Source of the DNA: Novosphingobium sp. CECT 9465
Lineage (GTDB): Bacteria; Pseudomonadota; Alphaproteobacteria; Sphingomonadales; Sphingomonadaceae
Reading direction: 5' to 3'
DNA length: 64,000 bases
NCBI RefSeq assembly: GCF_920987055.1
Contig: NZ_CAKLBX010000001.1
Span: 1,288,501 to 1,352,500, forward strand
A program made the translations under genes and the position numbers. This document shows positions 16,471 through 28,534 of this stretch, piece by piece (within the stretch, counting starts at the first letter, position 1; each line of letters begins with the position of its first letter). The notes below the pieces were generated by a model, which was not told the DNA's origin, did no database searches, and was given only the letters and a program-made list of their open reading frames with translations.

Positions 16471-17532
16471 ATGAACATGACCAAGGGCGTACGCGTACCG
16501 GAACGCCTCTATCGCGGCGTACTCTGGGCAGTGTCCATCGTCTTCGCAGGCTTCATCATCGGGCTTGGCAACCTCATCATCGGTGATCTGCCGATCGTCG
16601 ATGCGCAGGTCTATACCGCGCCCGCCGAAACGCCCGCGCTCCGCCAGGTGCGGCAGGATATCACCGCCATCGAGCGCGAAAAGGCGGTGATTGACGACAA
16701 GCTGGAAATCCAGCGCCTGCAACTCGAACAGGCGCAACGCGCGTCATCCACTGCGAACGAAACTTTCCGCGCGTGGATCGCTGCGCGCACGGCCACCACC
16801 AACCCCCAGCAAGATCCCGAAGTCCTGACGCGAACCCGCGAACTCGAACAATTGAAGGGTAACGAACGCGCGATCCAGCAGGCTATCGCCGATCTGGAGA
16901 ATGCGCGCATCCCGCTCGACCAGCGGGAAGGCGCGCTGCGCACCCGCGAGACGCTGTTCATCGCCGATGCCTTGCCCGCGCAGGAACGCGCCAGTTTCTG
17001 GCAGGAACTGCGCGTCTTCGGCCTGCGCCTGTTGATCACCTTGCCGATGCTGGCGGTTGCCACGTGGATGGTGATGAAAAAGCGCAAGAGCGATCACTGG
17101 CCGTTGATGCGCGGCTTCGTTCTGGCTGCCGTGTTCGTGTTTTTCGTCGAACTGGTGCCCTACCTGCCAAGCTATGGCGGGTATGTCCGCTATGCCGTTG
17201 GTATCGTGCTGACTTTTGCCGCCGGGCATTTCCTGGTCAAGAACATGCGCGCCTACCTTGCACACCGCACCGAAGTGGAGGCGCAGGCGGAACAGGAGCG
17301 GCGCAAGCGCGTCACGCACGATGAAGCGTTCAAGAAGATGGCCGCAAAGGTCTGCCCCGGATGCGACCGCCCCATCGCCACCACCGCCGATGCCGAGGCC
17401 AATTTCTGCGTCCACTGCGGCATGACGCTGTTCGATCATTGCCACGCCTGCAACACCCGCAAGATGGCGTTCTTCCGCTTCTGCATGACCTGCGGCGAAC
17501 CGGCCAAGGTGGACGCGCCCGCACCGGCATGA
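16471..17532 (+). CDS. Membrane protein with coiled coil and C-terminal double zinc ribbon
   Basis: 353 residues. TM segment at about 17-38, then a long charged coiled coil (about 55-165, many Glu/Arg/Gln heptads). Two or three further TM segments follow at about 188-250, then a cytoplasmic tail with four CxxC pairs from about 294: CPGC, CVHC, CHAC and CMTC. This is the double zinc-ribbon arrangement. Function unknown; the layout suggests a membrane-anchored scaffold or sensor. The stop overlaps the start of the glycosylase gene (ATGA). Confidence 0.75.
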   Translation: MNMTKGVRVPERLYRGVLWAVSIVFAGFIIGLGNLIIGDLPIVDAQVYTAPAETPALRQVRQDITAIEREKAVIDDKLEIQRLQLEQAQRASSTANETFRAWIAARTATTNPQQDPEVLTRTRELEQLKGNERAIQQAIADLENARIPLDQREGALRTRETLFIADALPAQERASFWQELRVFGLRLLITLPMLAVATWMVMKKRKSDHWPLMRGFVLAAVFVFFVELVPYLPSYGGYVRYAVGIVLTFAAGHFLVKNMRAYLAHRTEVEAQAEQERRKRVTHDEAFKKMAAKVCPGCDRPIATTADAEANFCVHCGMTLFDHCHACNTRKMAFFRFCMTCGEPAKVDAPAPA

Positions 17533-18026
17533 CCGAACGCAAAGCGTCCTTCCCACCCATCGTCAATGCTGCCACGCGCGTTCTGATCCTCGGCAGTCTG
17601 CCGGGTGAGGCGAGCCTTGCCGCCGCGCGTTATTACGCCAATCCGCGCAACCAGTTCTGGCGGCTTGCAGGCAGTGTGATCGAGAGTGACCTCGTTGGCG
17701 TCGATTACGACCAGCGCCTTGCCACGTTGCTTGAACATGGCATCGGCCTGTGGGATTCGATCGGCACTGCCACGCGCAAGGGCAGTCTTGATAGTGCGAT
17801 CCGCAATGTGCAGTCCAATCCGCTGGCAGAACTTGCTGCCACGCTCCCGGTCTTGTGTGCCGTGGCTTTCAATGGCGCCAAATCCGCTGTGATCGGGATG
17901 CCGCAATTGGCTGGTGTTGGGGCGTTGGAACTGGTCCGCCTGCCGTCCAGCAGCCCCGCACACGCAACGCTTTCGTTCGAGGAGAAACGTACGCAATGGT
18001 ATTCCTTGCGGAAATACCTGCGCTGA
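17529..18026 (+). CDS. DNA-deoxyinosine (hypoxanthine) glycosylase, UDG superfamily family 6
   Basis: 165 residues from the ATG that overlaps the previous stop. Motif 1 reads LILGSLPGEASLAA, followed by YYANPRNQFWRLAG; motif 2 reads LPSSSPAHAT. These are the hypoxanthine-DNA glycosylase (HDG, family 6) versions of the uracil-glycosylase motifs, in which the Asn of NPRNQFW is thought to be catalytic. It excises deaminated adenine from DNA. The preceding membrane gene is translationally linked to it, an unexplained pairing. Confidence 0.85.
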   Translation: MTERKASFPPIVNAATRVLILGSLPGEASLAAARYYANPRNQFWRLAGSVIESDLVGVDYDQRLATLLEHGIGLWDSIGTATRKGSLDSAIRNVQSNPLAELAATLPVLCAVAFNGAKSAVIGMPQLAGVGALELVRLPSSSPAHATLSFEEKRTQWYSLRKYLR

Positions 18027-18085
18027 TCCTTGCAATCGTGTGACACTGGGCCAATCTAGCCTTCAGGATTTCAAGGAGTTCGCGC

Positions 18086-18247
18086 GTGACCAAGAAGACC
18101 GACTGGACCGGCAAGGCAGCTATGGCTGGCGCAGCAATAGGCTCGGCAGCACTTGCCGCAGCCTTGCTTTACACGTCGCGTCGAAAGGAACGCGCGGAAA
18201 AGGCCCAGCCCAAGGCACCGCCGGTCGACGTTCCTGAAACCGACTGA
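18086..18247 (+). CDS. Small single-TM protein (GTG start)
   Basis: 53 residues from a GTG with AAGGAG 7 bases upstream. The sequence begins MTKKTDWTGKAAM, continues into a Gly/Ala-rich TM segment (about residues 13-31), and ends in a charged, Pro-rich tail KKER-to-PVDVPETD. It was read directly, being missed by ATG-only calling. The ribosome-binding site and typical codon use argue that it is real. Function unknown; it lies between the glycosylase gene and leuD. Confidence 0.65.
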   Translation: MTKKTDWTGKAAMAGAAIGSAALAAALLYTSRRKERAEKAQPKAPPVDVPETD

Positions 18248-18316
18248 TCGATGGCACTCCGGCTGATAGCACTCCGGGGTTCTTGCATCCAACGCCTGCG
18301 AAGCTATAGCGACCCG

Positions 18317-18919
18317 ATGGAACCGGTGAACCAGATCGAAGGACGGGCCATCCCGTTCGGCCGCAAGAATGTCGATACCGACGTTATCATTCCTGCCAAA
18401 TGGCTCAAGACGATCACGCGTCAAGGCCTGGGAAGGGGCGCGTTCGAAGCTCTGCGTACCGACCCGGACAACATCTTTGACAGTGCGGAATTTTCAGGCT
18501 CGCCCATCCTGATTGCGGGCGACAATTTCGGCTGCGGTTCCAGCCGTGAACACGCCGCATGGGCCTTGCTCGATCTCGGCATCAAGGCCGTGATCGCGCC
18601 GTCGTTCTCCGACATTTTTTCAGGCAACGCATTCAAGAACGGCATTCTCACCGTCGTCCTGCCGCAGGAAGCGATTGACCGCCTGATGGAAGTCGCTGTC
18701 ACCGATCCGGTTATGATCGATCTTGAAGCGCAGACCGTCACCACGCCGTTTCAGGACCGCTTCACCTTCGAGATCGACGCCTTTCGCAAGCACTGCCTGA
18801 TCAATGGTCTTGATGAAGTGGGGCTGACAATGGCGCGCGATACCGCGATTGCAACGCATGAAGCGAAGATGCGCGACCAGTTGCCATTTCTGGCGCGGGG
18901 CACCGACGCCGCAGCCTGA
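18317..18919 (+). CDS. leuD: 3-isopropylmalate dehydratase, small subunit
   Basis: 200 residues from the ATG giving [26 protein letters not shown]; 22 extra in-frame codons upstream lack family similarity. Swivel-domain signatures are [15 protein letters not shown] and [19 protein letters not shown]. It is the partner of LeuC in the leucine pathway. The stop lies 3 bases from the stop of the convergent TRIC-like gene. Confidence 0.96.
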   Translation: MEPVNQIEGRAIPFGRKNVDTDVIIPAKWLKTITRQGLGRGAFEALRTDPDNIFDSAEFSGSPILIAGDNFGCGSSREHAAWALLDLGIKAVIAPSFSDIFSGNAFKNGILTVVLPQEAIDRLMEVAVTDPVMIDLEAQTVTTPFQDRFTFEIDAFRKHCLINGLDEVGLTMARDTAIATHEAKMRDQLPFLARGTDAAA

Positions 18920-18922
18920 GCG

Positions 18923-19561
18923 CTATTCGGCATCCGTTCGATAGACCGGCAGGCCCAGCTTCCACCAGATCGCGGCGCCGCGCAGACCGAACCCTGCAAG
19001 CCCCGCCACGGGCCAGACGATTGCGTTCGCCAGCCCCAGCGCCGCCCCCGCGGCGCAGATCACCGATGACAGCGCGGCTGCCGTCACATACAATTCGGGC
19101 CGCATCAGGATGGATGGCCGCCCGGCCAGTACGTCGCGGATGATGCCGCCGACGCAGCCGGTAATCACGCCCATCAGCACGGCCGGCACGGGCGCCACGC
19201 CAAACGCCAGCGCCTTGGCCGTGCCCAGCACGGCATAGGCACCCAGCCCGGCAGCATCGGCCCATTCCAGCACCGGCCGTTCCCACCAGCGATGCGGGGT
19301 GAACCATGCCAGCAGGGCAACGCCCAGGCACACCGGCGCCACCCACGGATCGCGCACCCAGAACACCGGCGCACCGATCAGGAGATCACGAACCGATCCG
19401 CCGCCAACCCCCGTCACCAGCGCGAAGAACGCCATCGTCACGAAAGTCTGGCGCAATTTCGCCGCCAGCAGCGCCCCGGTCAGCGCGAATACGGCGATGC
19501 CGACGAGATCGAGACCGCCGATCAGGGCGGACATATCCGGTGTCGGCATCAGCGTCGGCAA
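18923..19561 (-). CDS. TRIC-type (UPF0126/YadS-like) cation channel family protein
   Basis: 212 residues with about seven hydrophobic segments in two repeats. Each repeat has a Gly-rich motif: GVGGGSVRDLLIG near residue 52 and GCVGGIIRDVLAG near residue 137, with the conserved Arg-Asp. This is the prokaryotic trimeric intracellular cation channel (TRIC) family, K+-permeable in studied members; some annotate it as a glycine transporter. It is an inner-membrane protein, downstream of the small gene at 19568 by 6 bases, so they share a transcript. Confidence 0.85.
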   Translation of the reverse strand: MPTLMPTPDMSALIGGLDLVGIAVFALTGALLAAKLRQTFVTMAFFALVTGVGGGSVRDLLIGAPVFWVRDPWVAPVCLGVALLAWFTPHRWWERPVLEWADAAGLGAYAVLGTAKALAFGVAPVPAVLMGVITGCVGGIIRDVLAGRPSILMRPELYVTAAALSSVICAAGAALGLANAIVWPVAGLAGFGLRGAAIWWKLGLPVYRTDAE

Positions 19562-19567
19562 ATGCGC

Positions 19568-19765
19568 TTACTCGCCCAGCAGCGCTTCCAGCCGCGCCTT
19601 CAGTGCGCCGATGCGTTCTGCGGCTTCAGTGAAGGTCTTCATTTCCTCGCGGCGCGTGTTGCCGCGCGCTTCCTTGGCCGCTTCGAGATAGCCTTCCATG
19701 TCCGCGTCCAGCGCGTCGATCAGGATTTCAGTCTCGTCTTCGGTCAGGGTAAGCTTGATCGACAT
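19568..19765 (-). CDS. Small acidic helical protein
   Basis: 65 residues from the ATG giving MSIKLTLTEDETEILIDALDADMEGYLEAA, with AAGGAAC about 7 bases upstream. It is predicted to be two long amphipathic helices (residues 8-32 and 38-63), acidic overall. No signal or TM. I do not recognise a named family. It is followed after 6 bases by the TRIC-like channel gene. Confidence 0.7.
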   Translation of the reverse strand: MSIKLTLTEDETEILIDALDADMEGYLEAAKEARGNTRREEMKTFTEAAERIGALKARLEALLGE

Positions 19766-19915
19766 GTCTGCAGTTCCTTTAATTCTTACTTTGCTGCGGT
19801 TAGGTGAGTTCGCGCGATTTGCCCACCCCTCGTGCGCGTTAGGTTCGTCAGATTGGAGCCTTATTCGCGCCATTTTGTGAGCACACATAGACGCTTGCAT
19901 TCTGAGAGGAACCGT

Positions 19916-20224
19916 ATGCCTGCGACTGATGTGCCCGCAGCTTTGGCATCGGATGCTCCCGCAGAGGTGCGAACATTCGATTTATCCAAAGTCGTATCAT
20001 CGAAACAATGCGGCTCTGTCACAGGTGGGGAGATAGTGGTCTGTGCTACGGACGTGCGCCGTAATAGAATGCAAACTCCGGCATATGAATTTCCTCTGCC
20101 CGAGCCACCCAAGGCGCGTCTCGCACTGAAGGGTGGTGGCAGTATTGCTGTAGAGACGGAGCAAGCATCGGTTGGCGGCACACCCTCGAACCGGGTGAAG
20201 GTCGGAGTCAAGTTGCCGTTTTGA
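19916..20224 (+). CDS. Hypothetical protein with EIVVC motif
   Basis: 102 residues after GAGAGGA. The middle has GGEIVVCATDVRRNRM, and the C-terminus ends in a beta-strand-like VKVGVKLPF. Proteins with an EIVVC-type motif are frequent small exported proteins in sphingomonads, but this one lacks a signal peptide at either possible start; it may be truncated at the N-terminus or cytoplasmic. Base composition is less G+C-rich than its neighbours. Confidence 0.55.
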   Translation: MPATDVPAALASDAPAEVRTFDLSKVVSSKQCGSVTGGEIVVCATDVRRNRMQTPAYEFPLPEPPKARLALKGGGSIAVETEQASVGGTPSNRVKVGVKLPF

Positions 20225-20240
20225 TTGATGAAAACGAAAA

Positions 20241-20262
20241 GGGCCGCCCCGCAGGACGGCCC
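20241..20262 (-). terminator. Rho-independent terminator of the TCA-cycle operon
   Basis: GGGCCG and CGGCCC arms, with two more G-C pairs inside and a four-base loop. Reading the minus strand, the hairpin is followed by TTTTCGTTTTC. It lies 25 bases after the lpdA stop codon. Confidence 0.8.
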
Positions 20263-20287
20263 CGTTTATGTAGCGTGAAGCCTACCG

Positions 20288-21688
<1,401 letters not shown>

Positions 21689-21710
21689 TTCGGCCTCCCT
21701 TGCGCGACCA

Positions 21711-21787
21711 TGCTTCGACAAACTCAGCATGATCGGCTTTGGTTGGATTCCGGCACAACATCCGCTCATCCTGAGACTGTCGAAGGA
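21711..21787. repeat. Dispersed inverted repeat between sucB and lpdA
   Basis: Left arm TGCTTCGACAAACTCAGCAT, right arm CTCATCCTGAGACTGTCGAA; the arms are imperfect reverse complements (TTCGACA..CTCAG / CTGAG..TGTCGAA) about 35 bases apart. This type of repeat is common in sphingomonad intergenic regions. In the sucB-lpdA mRNA it would fold into a stem, which could adjust the ratio of the two products or protect 3' ends. Confidence 0.7.
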
Positions 21788-21804
21788 TGTCGCGCAACAT
21801 CAGA

Positions 21805-23046
21805 TTACAGATCGATCAGCAACCGCGTTGGGTCTTCAATCGCTTCCTTGATCGTCTTCAGCGCGGTCACGGCCTCACGGCCATCGATGATGCGGTGATC
21901 ATAGGACAGCGCCAGATACATCATCGGACGGATCACGATCTCGCCGTTCCGAACCACCGGGCGGTCCTCGATACGGTGCAGGCCTAGCACGGCCGACTGC
22001 GGCGGGTTGATGATCGGGGTGGACATAAGCCCACCGAACACGCCGCCGTTCGAGATGGTGAAGGTGCCGCCCGCCATATCGGCCATGGTCAGCGCGCCGT
22101 CGCGGGCCTTCTTGCCGTAATCGGCGATCGCCTTCTCGATATCGGCAAAGCTCATATTGTCGACATTGCGGACAACCGGCACGACCAGTCCGTTCGGGGC
22201 CGAGACCGCCACGGAAATATCGACATAGTCGAAATAGACGATCTCATCGCCTTGCATCTGCGCGTTGACCGCCGGAATGTCCTTGAGCGCAAGCACCGAA
22301 GCCTTCGCGAAGAATGACATCAGGCCCAGCTTCACGCCGTGCTTCTTTTCGAACACGTCCTTGTATTTGGCGCGCGCTTCCATCACCGCGCTCATGTCCA
22401 CATCATTGAACGTGGTCAGCAGTGCGGCGGTTTCCTGCGCGCTTTTCAGGCGCTTGGCGATGGTCTGGCGCAGGCGTGTCATCTTGACGCGCTCTTCGTT
22501 GCGGCCAGCAACCGGGGCAGATGCGATAGGGGCAGCGACTGGAGCCGAAGCGGCAGTAACGGCAGGCGCGGCCTGCTTGGCCTGCGCGGCGGCCATCACA
22601 TCTTCCTTGGTCAGACGGCCGTCCTTGCCCGTGCCTTTCACGCTGGCAGGATCGATTCCGTATTCCAGAACGGCGCGGCGCACGGCGGGCGAAAGCACCG
22701 ACACATCCGCATTGCTCGCGGCAACGGCGTCCTTGGGCAACGTGTCCGAAGCAGGCGCGACCGCGGCTTCCGTGCGCGGGGCAGGGGCCTGATTGCCCGC
22801 AGCGGCAATGCTGTCCTCGATCAGCGCCAGCAGCGCGCCAACCGAAACCGTATCGCCCTCGTTCGCCACCAGCGCGCCGAGTACGCCTGCGGCAGGGGCG
22901 GGCACTTCCACGGCGACCTTGTCGGTCTCAAGGCTGACGATCGGTTCGTCAAGCGCCACCGCTTCACCCGGCTTCTTCAGCCACTGGCCTACGGTTGCCT
23001 CGCTGACGCTTTCACCCAGCGTCGGAACCTTCACTTCAATCGACAT
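21805..23046 (-). CDS. sucB: 2-oxoglutarate dehydrogenase E2, dihydrolipoamide succinyltransferase
   Basis: 413 residues. An N-terminal lipoyl domain (residues 1-78) carries the lipoylated Lys in [10 protein letters not shown]. Ala/Pro-rich linkers follow, with a peripheral subunit-binding domain (about 117-152, [20 protein letters not shown]) and the C-terminal catalytic domain ending near the active-site His-Asp in [12 protein letters not shown]. It transfers succinyl groups to CoA in the TCA cycle. It lies 33 bases after sucA. Confidence 0.97.
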   Translation of the reverse strand: MSIEVKVPTLGESVSEATVGQWLKKPGEAVALDEPIVSLETDKVAVEVPAPAAGVLGALVANEGDTVSVGALLALIEDSIAAAGNQAPAPRTEAAVAPASDTLPKDAVAASNADVSVLSPAVRRAVLEYGIDPASVKGTGKDGRLTKEDVMAAAQAKQAAPAVTAASAPVAAPIASAPVAGRNEERVKMTRLRQTIAKRLKSAQETAALLTTFNDVDMSAVMEARAKYKDVFEKKHGVKLGLMSFFAKASVLALKDIPAVNAQMQGDEIVYFDYVDISVAVSAPNGLVVPVVRNVDNMSFADIEKAIADYGKKARDGALTMADMAGGTFTISNGGVFGGLMSTPIINPPQSAVLGLHRIEDRPVVRNGEIVIRPMMYLALSYDHRIIDGREAVTALKTIKEAIEDPTRLLIDL

Positions 23047-23079
23047 AATGCAATTCCTTGGGAGAAGGAAAAATTCAAA

Positions 23080-25932
23080 TCAGGATTTCTTCTGGCGGCG
23101 GATCTCACCGCGCACCGAAAGACCGAGCGCATCGGCAACCAGCGCGCCCTGCTCGCTGGTGTGACGGCTGGCGAGACCCGTGGCGGGCGATGCCGAAGCG
23201 TGACGCCCGGCATAGCGCGGCCTGCTGACCTTGCTCTTGGCGGCCTTGAGCGATTCCTCGATCATCGGTTCGACGAAGAACCACGAACCGTTGTTGCGCG
23301 GTTCTTCCTGGCACCACACCACGTCTTCCAGATTGGTCATGCGCGAAAGGCGCAGGGCCAGCGGATCGCCGGGGAAGGGGTAAAGCTGCTCAAGCCGGAT
23401 CACCTGCGTATCGGTAATCCCGGCGGCATTGCGCGCCTCGATCAGGTCATAGGCGACCTTGCCCGAACACAGCACGACGCGGCGGGTATCCTTGTCCGCC
23501 GAACCGTTGGTGTCCGACAGGATGCGCATGAAGTGTCCGTCACCGATGAAATCGCTCGCCACCGACTTTGCCAGCGGATGGCGCAGCAGGCTCTTGGGCG
23601 TCATGATGATCAGCGGCTTGCGGAACGGGCGGTGCATCTGCCGGCGCAGTACGTGGAAGTAATTGGCCGGGGTGGTGATATTGCACACCTGGATGTTGTC
23701 TTCGGCGCAAAGTTGCAGGAACCGCTCAGGCCGGGCCGAGGAATGCTCTGGTCCCTGGCCTTCATAGCCGTGGGGCAGCAGCATGACGAGACCATTGGCG
23801 CGCAGCCATTTGGCTTCGGACGCGGCAATGTACTGGTCGATAACGATCTGCGCGCCATTGGCAAAGTCGCCGAACTGCGCTTCCCACAGCACAAGGCTCT
23901 TGGGGTCGGCGCTGGCATAGCCGTATTCGAAGCCAAGGACGCCATATTCCGAAAGCGTGCTGTCCAGCACTTCGAACGTGCCGTGCGGCAGGGTCGTCAA
24001 CGGCACGTACTTGCGCTCGTCGGTCTGGTCGACCCATACCGCATGGCGCTGGCTGAACGTGCCACGGCCGCAGTCCTGCCCGGACAGGCGAACACCGTAG
24101 CCTTCCATGACAAGGCTGCCGAACGCCAGCGCCTCGCCGGTTGCCCAGTCGAAGCCTTGTCCGCTGGTGAACATCTCGCGCTTGGCATCAATCACCCGGC
24201 TCAGCGTCTTGTGCACGGTCAGGTCGGCCGGAACCGTGGTCAGCGTGCGACCAAGGCTGTCGAACACTTTCTGGTCGATGCCGGTGGGCACGTTGCGGCG
24301 GGCCGTTACCGGATCGGCGGGCTTGTTCAGCCCGGACCAGCGGCCGCCGAACCAGTCTGCCTCGTTGGCCTTGTAGCCCTTCGATGCTTCGAATTCGGTT
24401 TCCAGCGCGGCGGTGAAGTGCATTTCCACTTCGCCCTTGTGATTGGCGTCGATCACGCCTTGCGCCACAAGGCGCTTGGCATAGACCTCGCTCACCGGCG
24501 GGTGCTGGCGGATCTTGGCATACATCAGCGGTTGCGTGAATGAAGGCTCATCGCCCTCGTTATGCCCGAAGCGGCGGTAGCACCACATGTCGATCACGAT
24601 ATCGCGGCCGAACTTCTGGCGATAATCGATCGCCATCTTGCAGGCGAACGTCACAGCTTCGGGATCGTCGCCGTTCACATGCAGGATCGGCGCCTGCACA
24701 CCCTTGGCCACGTCCGAGGGGTAGGGCGACCCGCGCGAGAACTGCGGGCTTGTGGTGAAGCCGATCTGGTTGTTGATGATGAAATGGATGCAGCCGCCGG
24801 TGTTGTAGCCGCGCACACCGGAAAGGCCGAAGCACTCCCACACGATGCCCTGCCCTGCAAAGGCCGCGTCGCCGTGGATCAGGACCGGAAGCACCTGCTT
24901 GTGGCGCGCATTCGGTCCCACATCGTCGCCAATGTCGTCGCGAAACACCTGCTGCGCGCGGACCTTGCCCAAGACCACAGGATCGACCGTTTCAAGGTGC
25001 GACGGGTTGGGCACGAGGCTCATGTGCACCTTGATACCATCAAATTCGCGGTCGGTGCTGGTGCCGAGGTGATACTTCACATCGCCCGATCCGCCCACGT
25101 CCTGCGGGTTTGCGGTGCCGCCCGAAAACTCGTGGAAGATCACGCGATAGGGCTTGGCCATCACGTTGGCGAGCACGTTCAGGCGGCCGCGATGGGCCAT
25201 GCCGTAAACGATCTCGCGCACACCCAGCTGGCCGCCGTACTTTATCATCGCTTCCAGCGCGGGGATCATCGATTCGCCGCCATCAAGCCCGAAGCGCTTG
25301 GTGCCGACGTATTTCTTGCCGAGGAACTTCTCGTACTGTTCGCCACGAACGACGGCAGCCAGGATCGCCTTCTTGCCGTTGGGAGTAAAGTCGATCGACT
25401 TGTCGCCACCTTCGATCCGGTCCTGGATGAAGCGGCGTTCCTCCACATCGGCGATGTGCATGTATTCGAAGCCGACGTGTCCGCAATAGTTGGCGCGCAG
25501 GATCGCCACCAGTTCTTCCAGCGTCGCCCAGTCCAGCCCCAGTACGCCGCCGACATAAATCTTGCGCTTGGCATCTGCGGCGGTGAAGCCGTGAAATTCG
25601 GGTGAAAGGTCGGCGGGCAATTTCTGGCGGGCAAGGCCAAGTGGGTCGAGATCGGCAGCCAGATGCCCGCGAACACGATAGGTGCGGATCAGGGTCATCG
25701 CGCGGATCGAATCGAGCGCGGCCTGCTGCAGCGCGGCTTCGTCGAGAGGTGCGCCGGCCTTCTTGGCCGCTTTCTCGATGACGAGCTTCATCGCCATCGG
25801 GTCCATCGCCTGGGTCAGGTCATCGCCCGCGGCGGCGTCAGTCACCGGCCAGCGCTTGCTGGCCCATGATGGCCCAGCCTGCGGCCCTTCCTGCGCGGGA
25901 TCCACGTCGAAATCGTGCACTTCTTGACCCAT
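23080..25932 (-). CDS. sucA: 2-oxoglutarate dehydrogenase E1 component
   Basis: 950 residues, typical. The second of two adjacent ATGs is favoured, because AGGAG is then 6 bases away; it gives MGQEVHDFDVDP. Visible blocks are GMAHRGRLNVLANVMAKPY, the thiamine-diphosphate region HGDAAFAGQGIVWE and NNQIGFTT, and the C-terminal LLPHGYEGQGPEHSSARPER. It decarboxylates 2-oxoglutarate using thiamine diphosphate. Cotranscribed with sucB and lpdA downstream. A perfect hairpin at 26012 separates it from sucD. Confidence 0.97.
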   Translation of the reverse strand: MGQEVHDFDVDPAQEGPQAGPSWASKRWPVTDAAAGDDLTQAMDPMAMKLVIEKAAKKAGAPLDEAALQQAALDSIRAMTLIRTYRVRGHLAADLDPLGLARQKLPADLSPEFHGFTAADAKRKIYVGGVLGLDWATLEELVAILRANYCGHVGFEYMHIADVEERRFIQDRIEGGDKSIDFTPNGKKAILAAVVRGEQYEKFLGKKYVGTKRFGLDGGESMIPALEAMIKYGGQLGVREIVYGMAHRGRLNVLANVMAKPYRVIFHEFSGGTANPQDVGGSGDVKYHLGTSTDREFDGIKVHMSLVPNPSHLETVDPVVLGKVRAQQVFRDDIGDDVGPNARHKQVLPVLIHGDAAFAGQGIVWECFGLSGVRGYNTGGCIHFIINNQIGFTTSPQFSRGSPYPSDVAKGVQAPILHVNGDDPEAVTFACKMAIDYRQKFGRDIVIDMWCYRRFGHNEGDEPSFTQPLMYAKIRQHPPVSEVYAKRLVAQGVIDANHKGEVEMHFTAALETEFEASKGYKANEADWFGGRWSGLNKPADPVTARRNVPTGIDQKVFDSLGRTLTTVPADLTVHKTLSRVIDAKREMFTSGQGFDWATGEALAFGSLVMEGYGVRLSGQDCGRGTFSQRHAVWVDQTDERKYVPLTTLPHGTFEVLDSTLSEYGVLGFEYGYASADPKSLVLWEAQFGDFANGAQIVIDQYIAASEAKWLRANGLVMLLPHGYEGQGPEHSSARPERFLQLCAEDNIQVCNITTPANYFHVLRRQMHRPFRKPLIIMTPKSLLRHPLAKSVASDFIGDGHFMRILSDTNGSADKDTRRVVLCSGKVAYDLIEARNAAGITDTQVIRLEQLYPFPGDPLALRLSRMTNLEDVVWCQEEPRNNGSWFFVEPMIEESLKAAKSKVSRPRYAGRHASASPATGLASRHTSEQGALVADALGLSVRGEIRRQKKS

Positions 25933-26011
25933 CATCAACTCCTGATCCCCCGGAGAGAATGGGGGCTTCGGACAATCGCGCTCCCGCCTGATGACGGAAG
26001 GTATCTTTCCG

Positions 26012-26034
26012 GCGAAACCGCAGTGCGGTTTCGC
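26012..26034. repeat. Perfect 10-bp stem-loop between sucD and sucA
   Basis: GCGAAACCGC, a three-base loop, then the exact reverse complement. No T-tract on either side, so it is not a classic terminator. Within the 213-base sucD-sucA gap it may mark an mRNA processing or stabilising site. A smaller palindrome ATACAC/GTGTAT lies about 35 bases away. Confidence 0.55.
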
Positions 26035-26145
26035 AAAGTCAGCGCGGGGCGCAACCTGCGAAGGTCGCGCCATACACGCCGTGTATCAACCATTCGCCCG
26101 GTGGCCCCCTACGTACGGAGGCCTATCCGGGCGGTAGCATTCGCG

Positions 26146-27036
26146 TCAGACGCGCTCTTTCAGCACTTCGGCCAGCGTTTCGCCCAGCAGCGAAGGCGAA
26201 GACGAGACCTTGATCCCGGCGGCTTCCATGGCAGCGATCTTGCTTTCGGCATCGCCCTTGCCACCCGAAACGATGGCGCCGGCGTGGCCCATGCGACGGC
26301 CCGGAGGTGCCGTGCGGCCTGCGATAAAGCCGGCCATTGGCTTCTTGCGCCCACGCTTGGCTTCGTCGATCAGGAACTGCGCAGCCATTTCTTCAGCGTC
26401 ACCGCCGATTTCGCCGATCATGATGATCGACTTGGTAGCTTCGTCGGCGAGGAACAGTTCCAGCACGTCGATGAAGTTGGTGCCGTTGACCGGGTCACCG
26501 CCGATGCCGACAGCCGTGGTCTGGCCAAGGCCGATGGCCGAGGTCTGGAACACCGCTTCATAGGTCAGTGTGCCCGAACGCGAGACCACGCCCACGGTGC
26601 CTTCCTTGAAGATCGAACCCGGCATGATGCCGATCTTGCACTGGTTCGGCGTCAACACGCCGGGGCAGTTCGGACCGATCAACCGGCTCTTGGAACCGAC
26701 CAGCGCGCGCTTGACCTTGACCATGTCGAGCACCGGAACGCCTTCGGTGATCGCCACGATCAGTTCCATCTCGGCGTCGATCGCTTCGAGGATGGCGTCG
26801 GCGCAGCCTGCTGGCGGCACGTAGATGCACGATGCGGTGGCGCCGGTAGCGGCCTTGGCTTCGTGGACCGAGTTGAACTGGGGCAGGCCGATATGTTCGG
26901 TGCCGCCCTTGCCGGGGGTTACGCCGCCAACCATCTGCGTACCGTAATCCAGCGCGGCCTGTGTGTGGAAGCTGCCGGTCTTGCCGGTCATGCCCTGCGT
27001 GATGACCTTGGTATTCTTGTCGACGAGAATGGACAT
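26146..27036 (-). CDS. sucD: Succinyl-CoA synthetase, alpha subunit (ADP-forming)
   Basis: 296 residues. It begins [21 protein letters not shown], the CoA-binding Rossmann part. The phosphohistidine loop region is [17 protein letters not shown] (His near 255), and [19 protein letters not shown] is the ligase domain signature. It catalyses succinyl-CoA + ADP/GDP + Pi = succinate + ATP/GTP + CoA together with SucC. sucC, normally just upstream, is absent from this cluster and from the window, so the beta subunit must be encoded elsewhere. Confidence 0.96.
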   Translation of the reverse strand: MSILVDKNTKVITQGMTGKTGSFHTQAALDYGTQMVGGVTPGKGGTEHIGLPQFNSVHEAKAATGATASCIYVPPAGCADAILEAIDAEMELIVAITEGVPVLDMVKVKRALVGSKSRLIGPNCPGVLTPNQCKIGIMPGSIFKEGTVGVVSRSGTLTYEAVFQTSAIGLGQTTAVGIGGDPVNGTNFIDVLELFLADEATKSIIMIGEIGGDAEEMAAQFLIDEAKRGRKKPMAGFIAGRTAPPGRRMGHAGAIVSGGKGDAESKIAAMEAAGIKVSSSPSLLGETLAEVLKERV

Positions 27037-27162
27037 GAATTCACTCCTGAGTTTTGCAGCGTCCCCGCACCAAAAAACACTTGAGAGGCGGGGACCTCGT
27101 GAGGCCGGGCGAGGCCTTGCAATCCGGCCCGAGGCCCCCGCTGGCGCGGAGGCGCATTCAAC

Positions 27163-28483
<1,321 letters not shown>

Positions 28484-28511
28484 CAAAAAGCCCCGGCGTT
28501 TCTGCCGGGGC
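28484..28511 (-). terminator. Rho-independent terminator after the 28535 gene
   Basis: On the minus strand GCCCCGGC, a six-base loop, GCCGGGGC, then TTTTTGTTG: a perfect 8-bp stem plus T-run, 24 bases after the stop codon. Confidence 0.88.
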
Positions 28512-28534
28512 CACATTGCCTTGCTCGTATTGCC

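Noticed and set aside
22339..24543. Open frame of 734 codons on the plus strand
   Set aside because: It lies antisense to sucA and sucB, which have full family motifs; it is a by-product of high G+C codon use and has no domain or ribosome-binding site.
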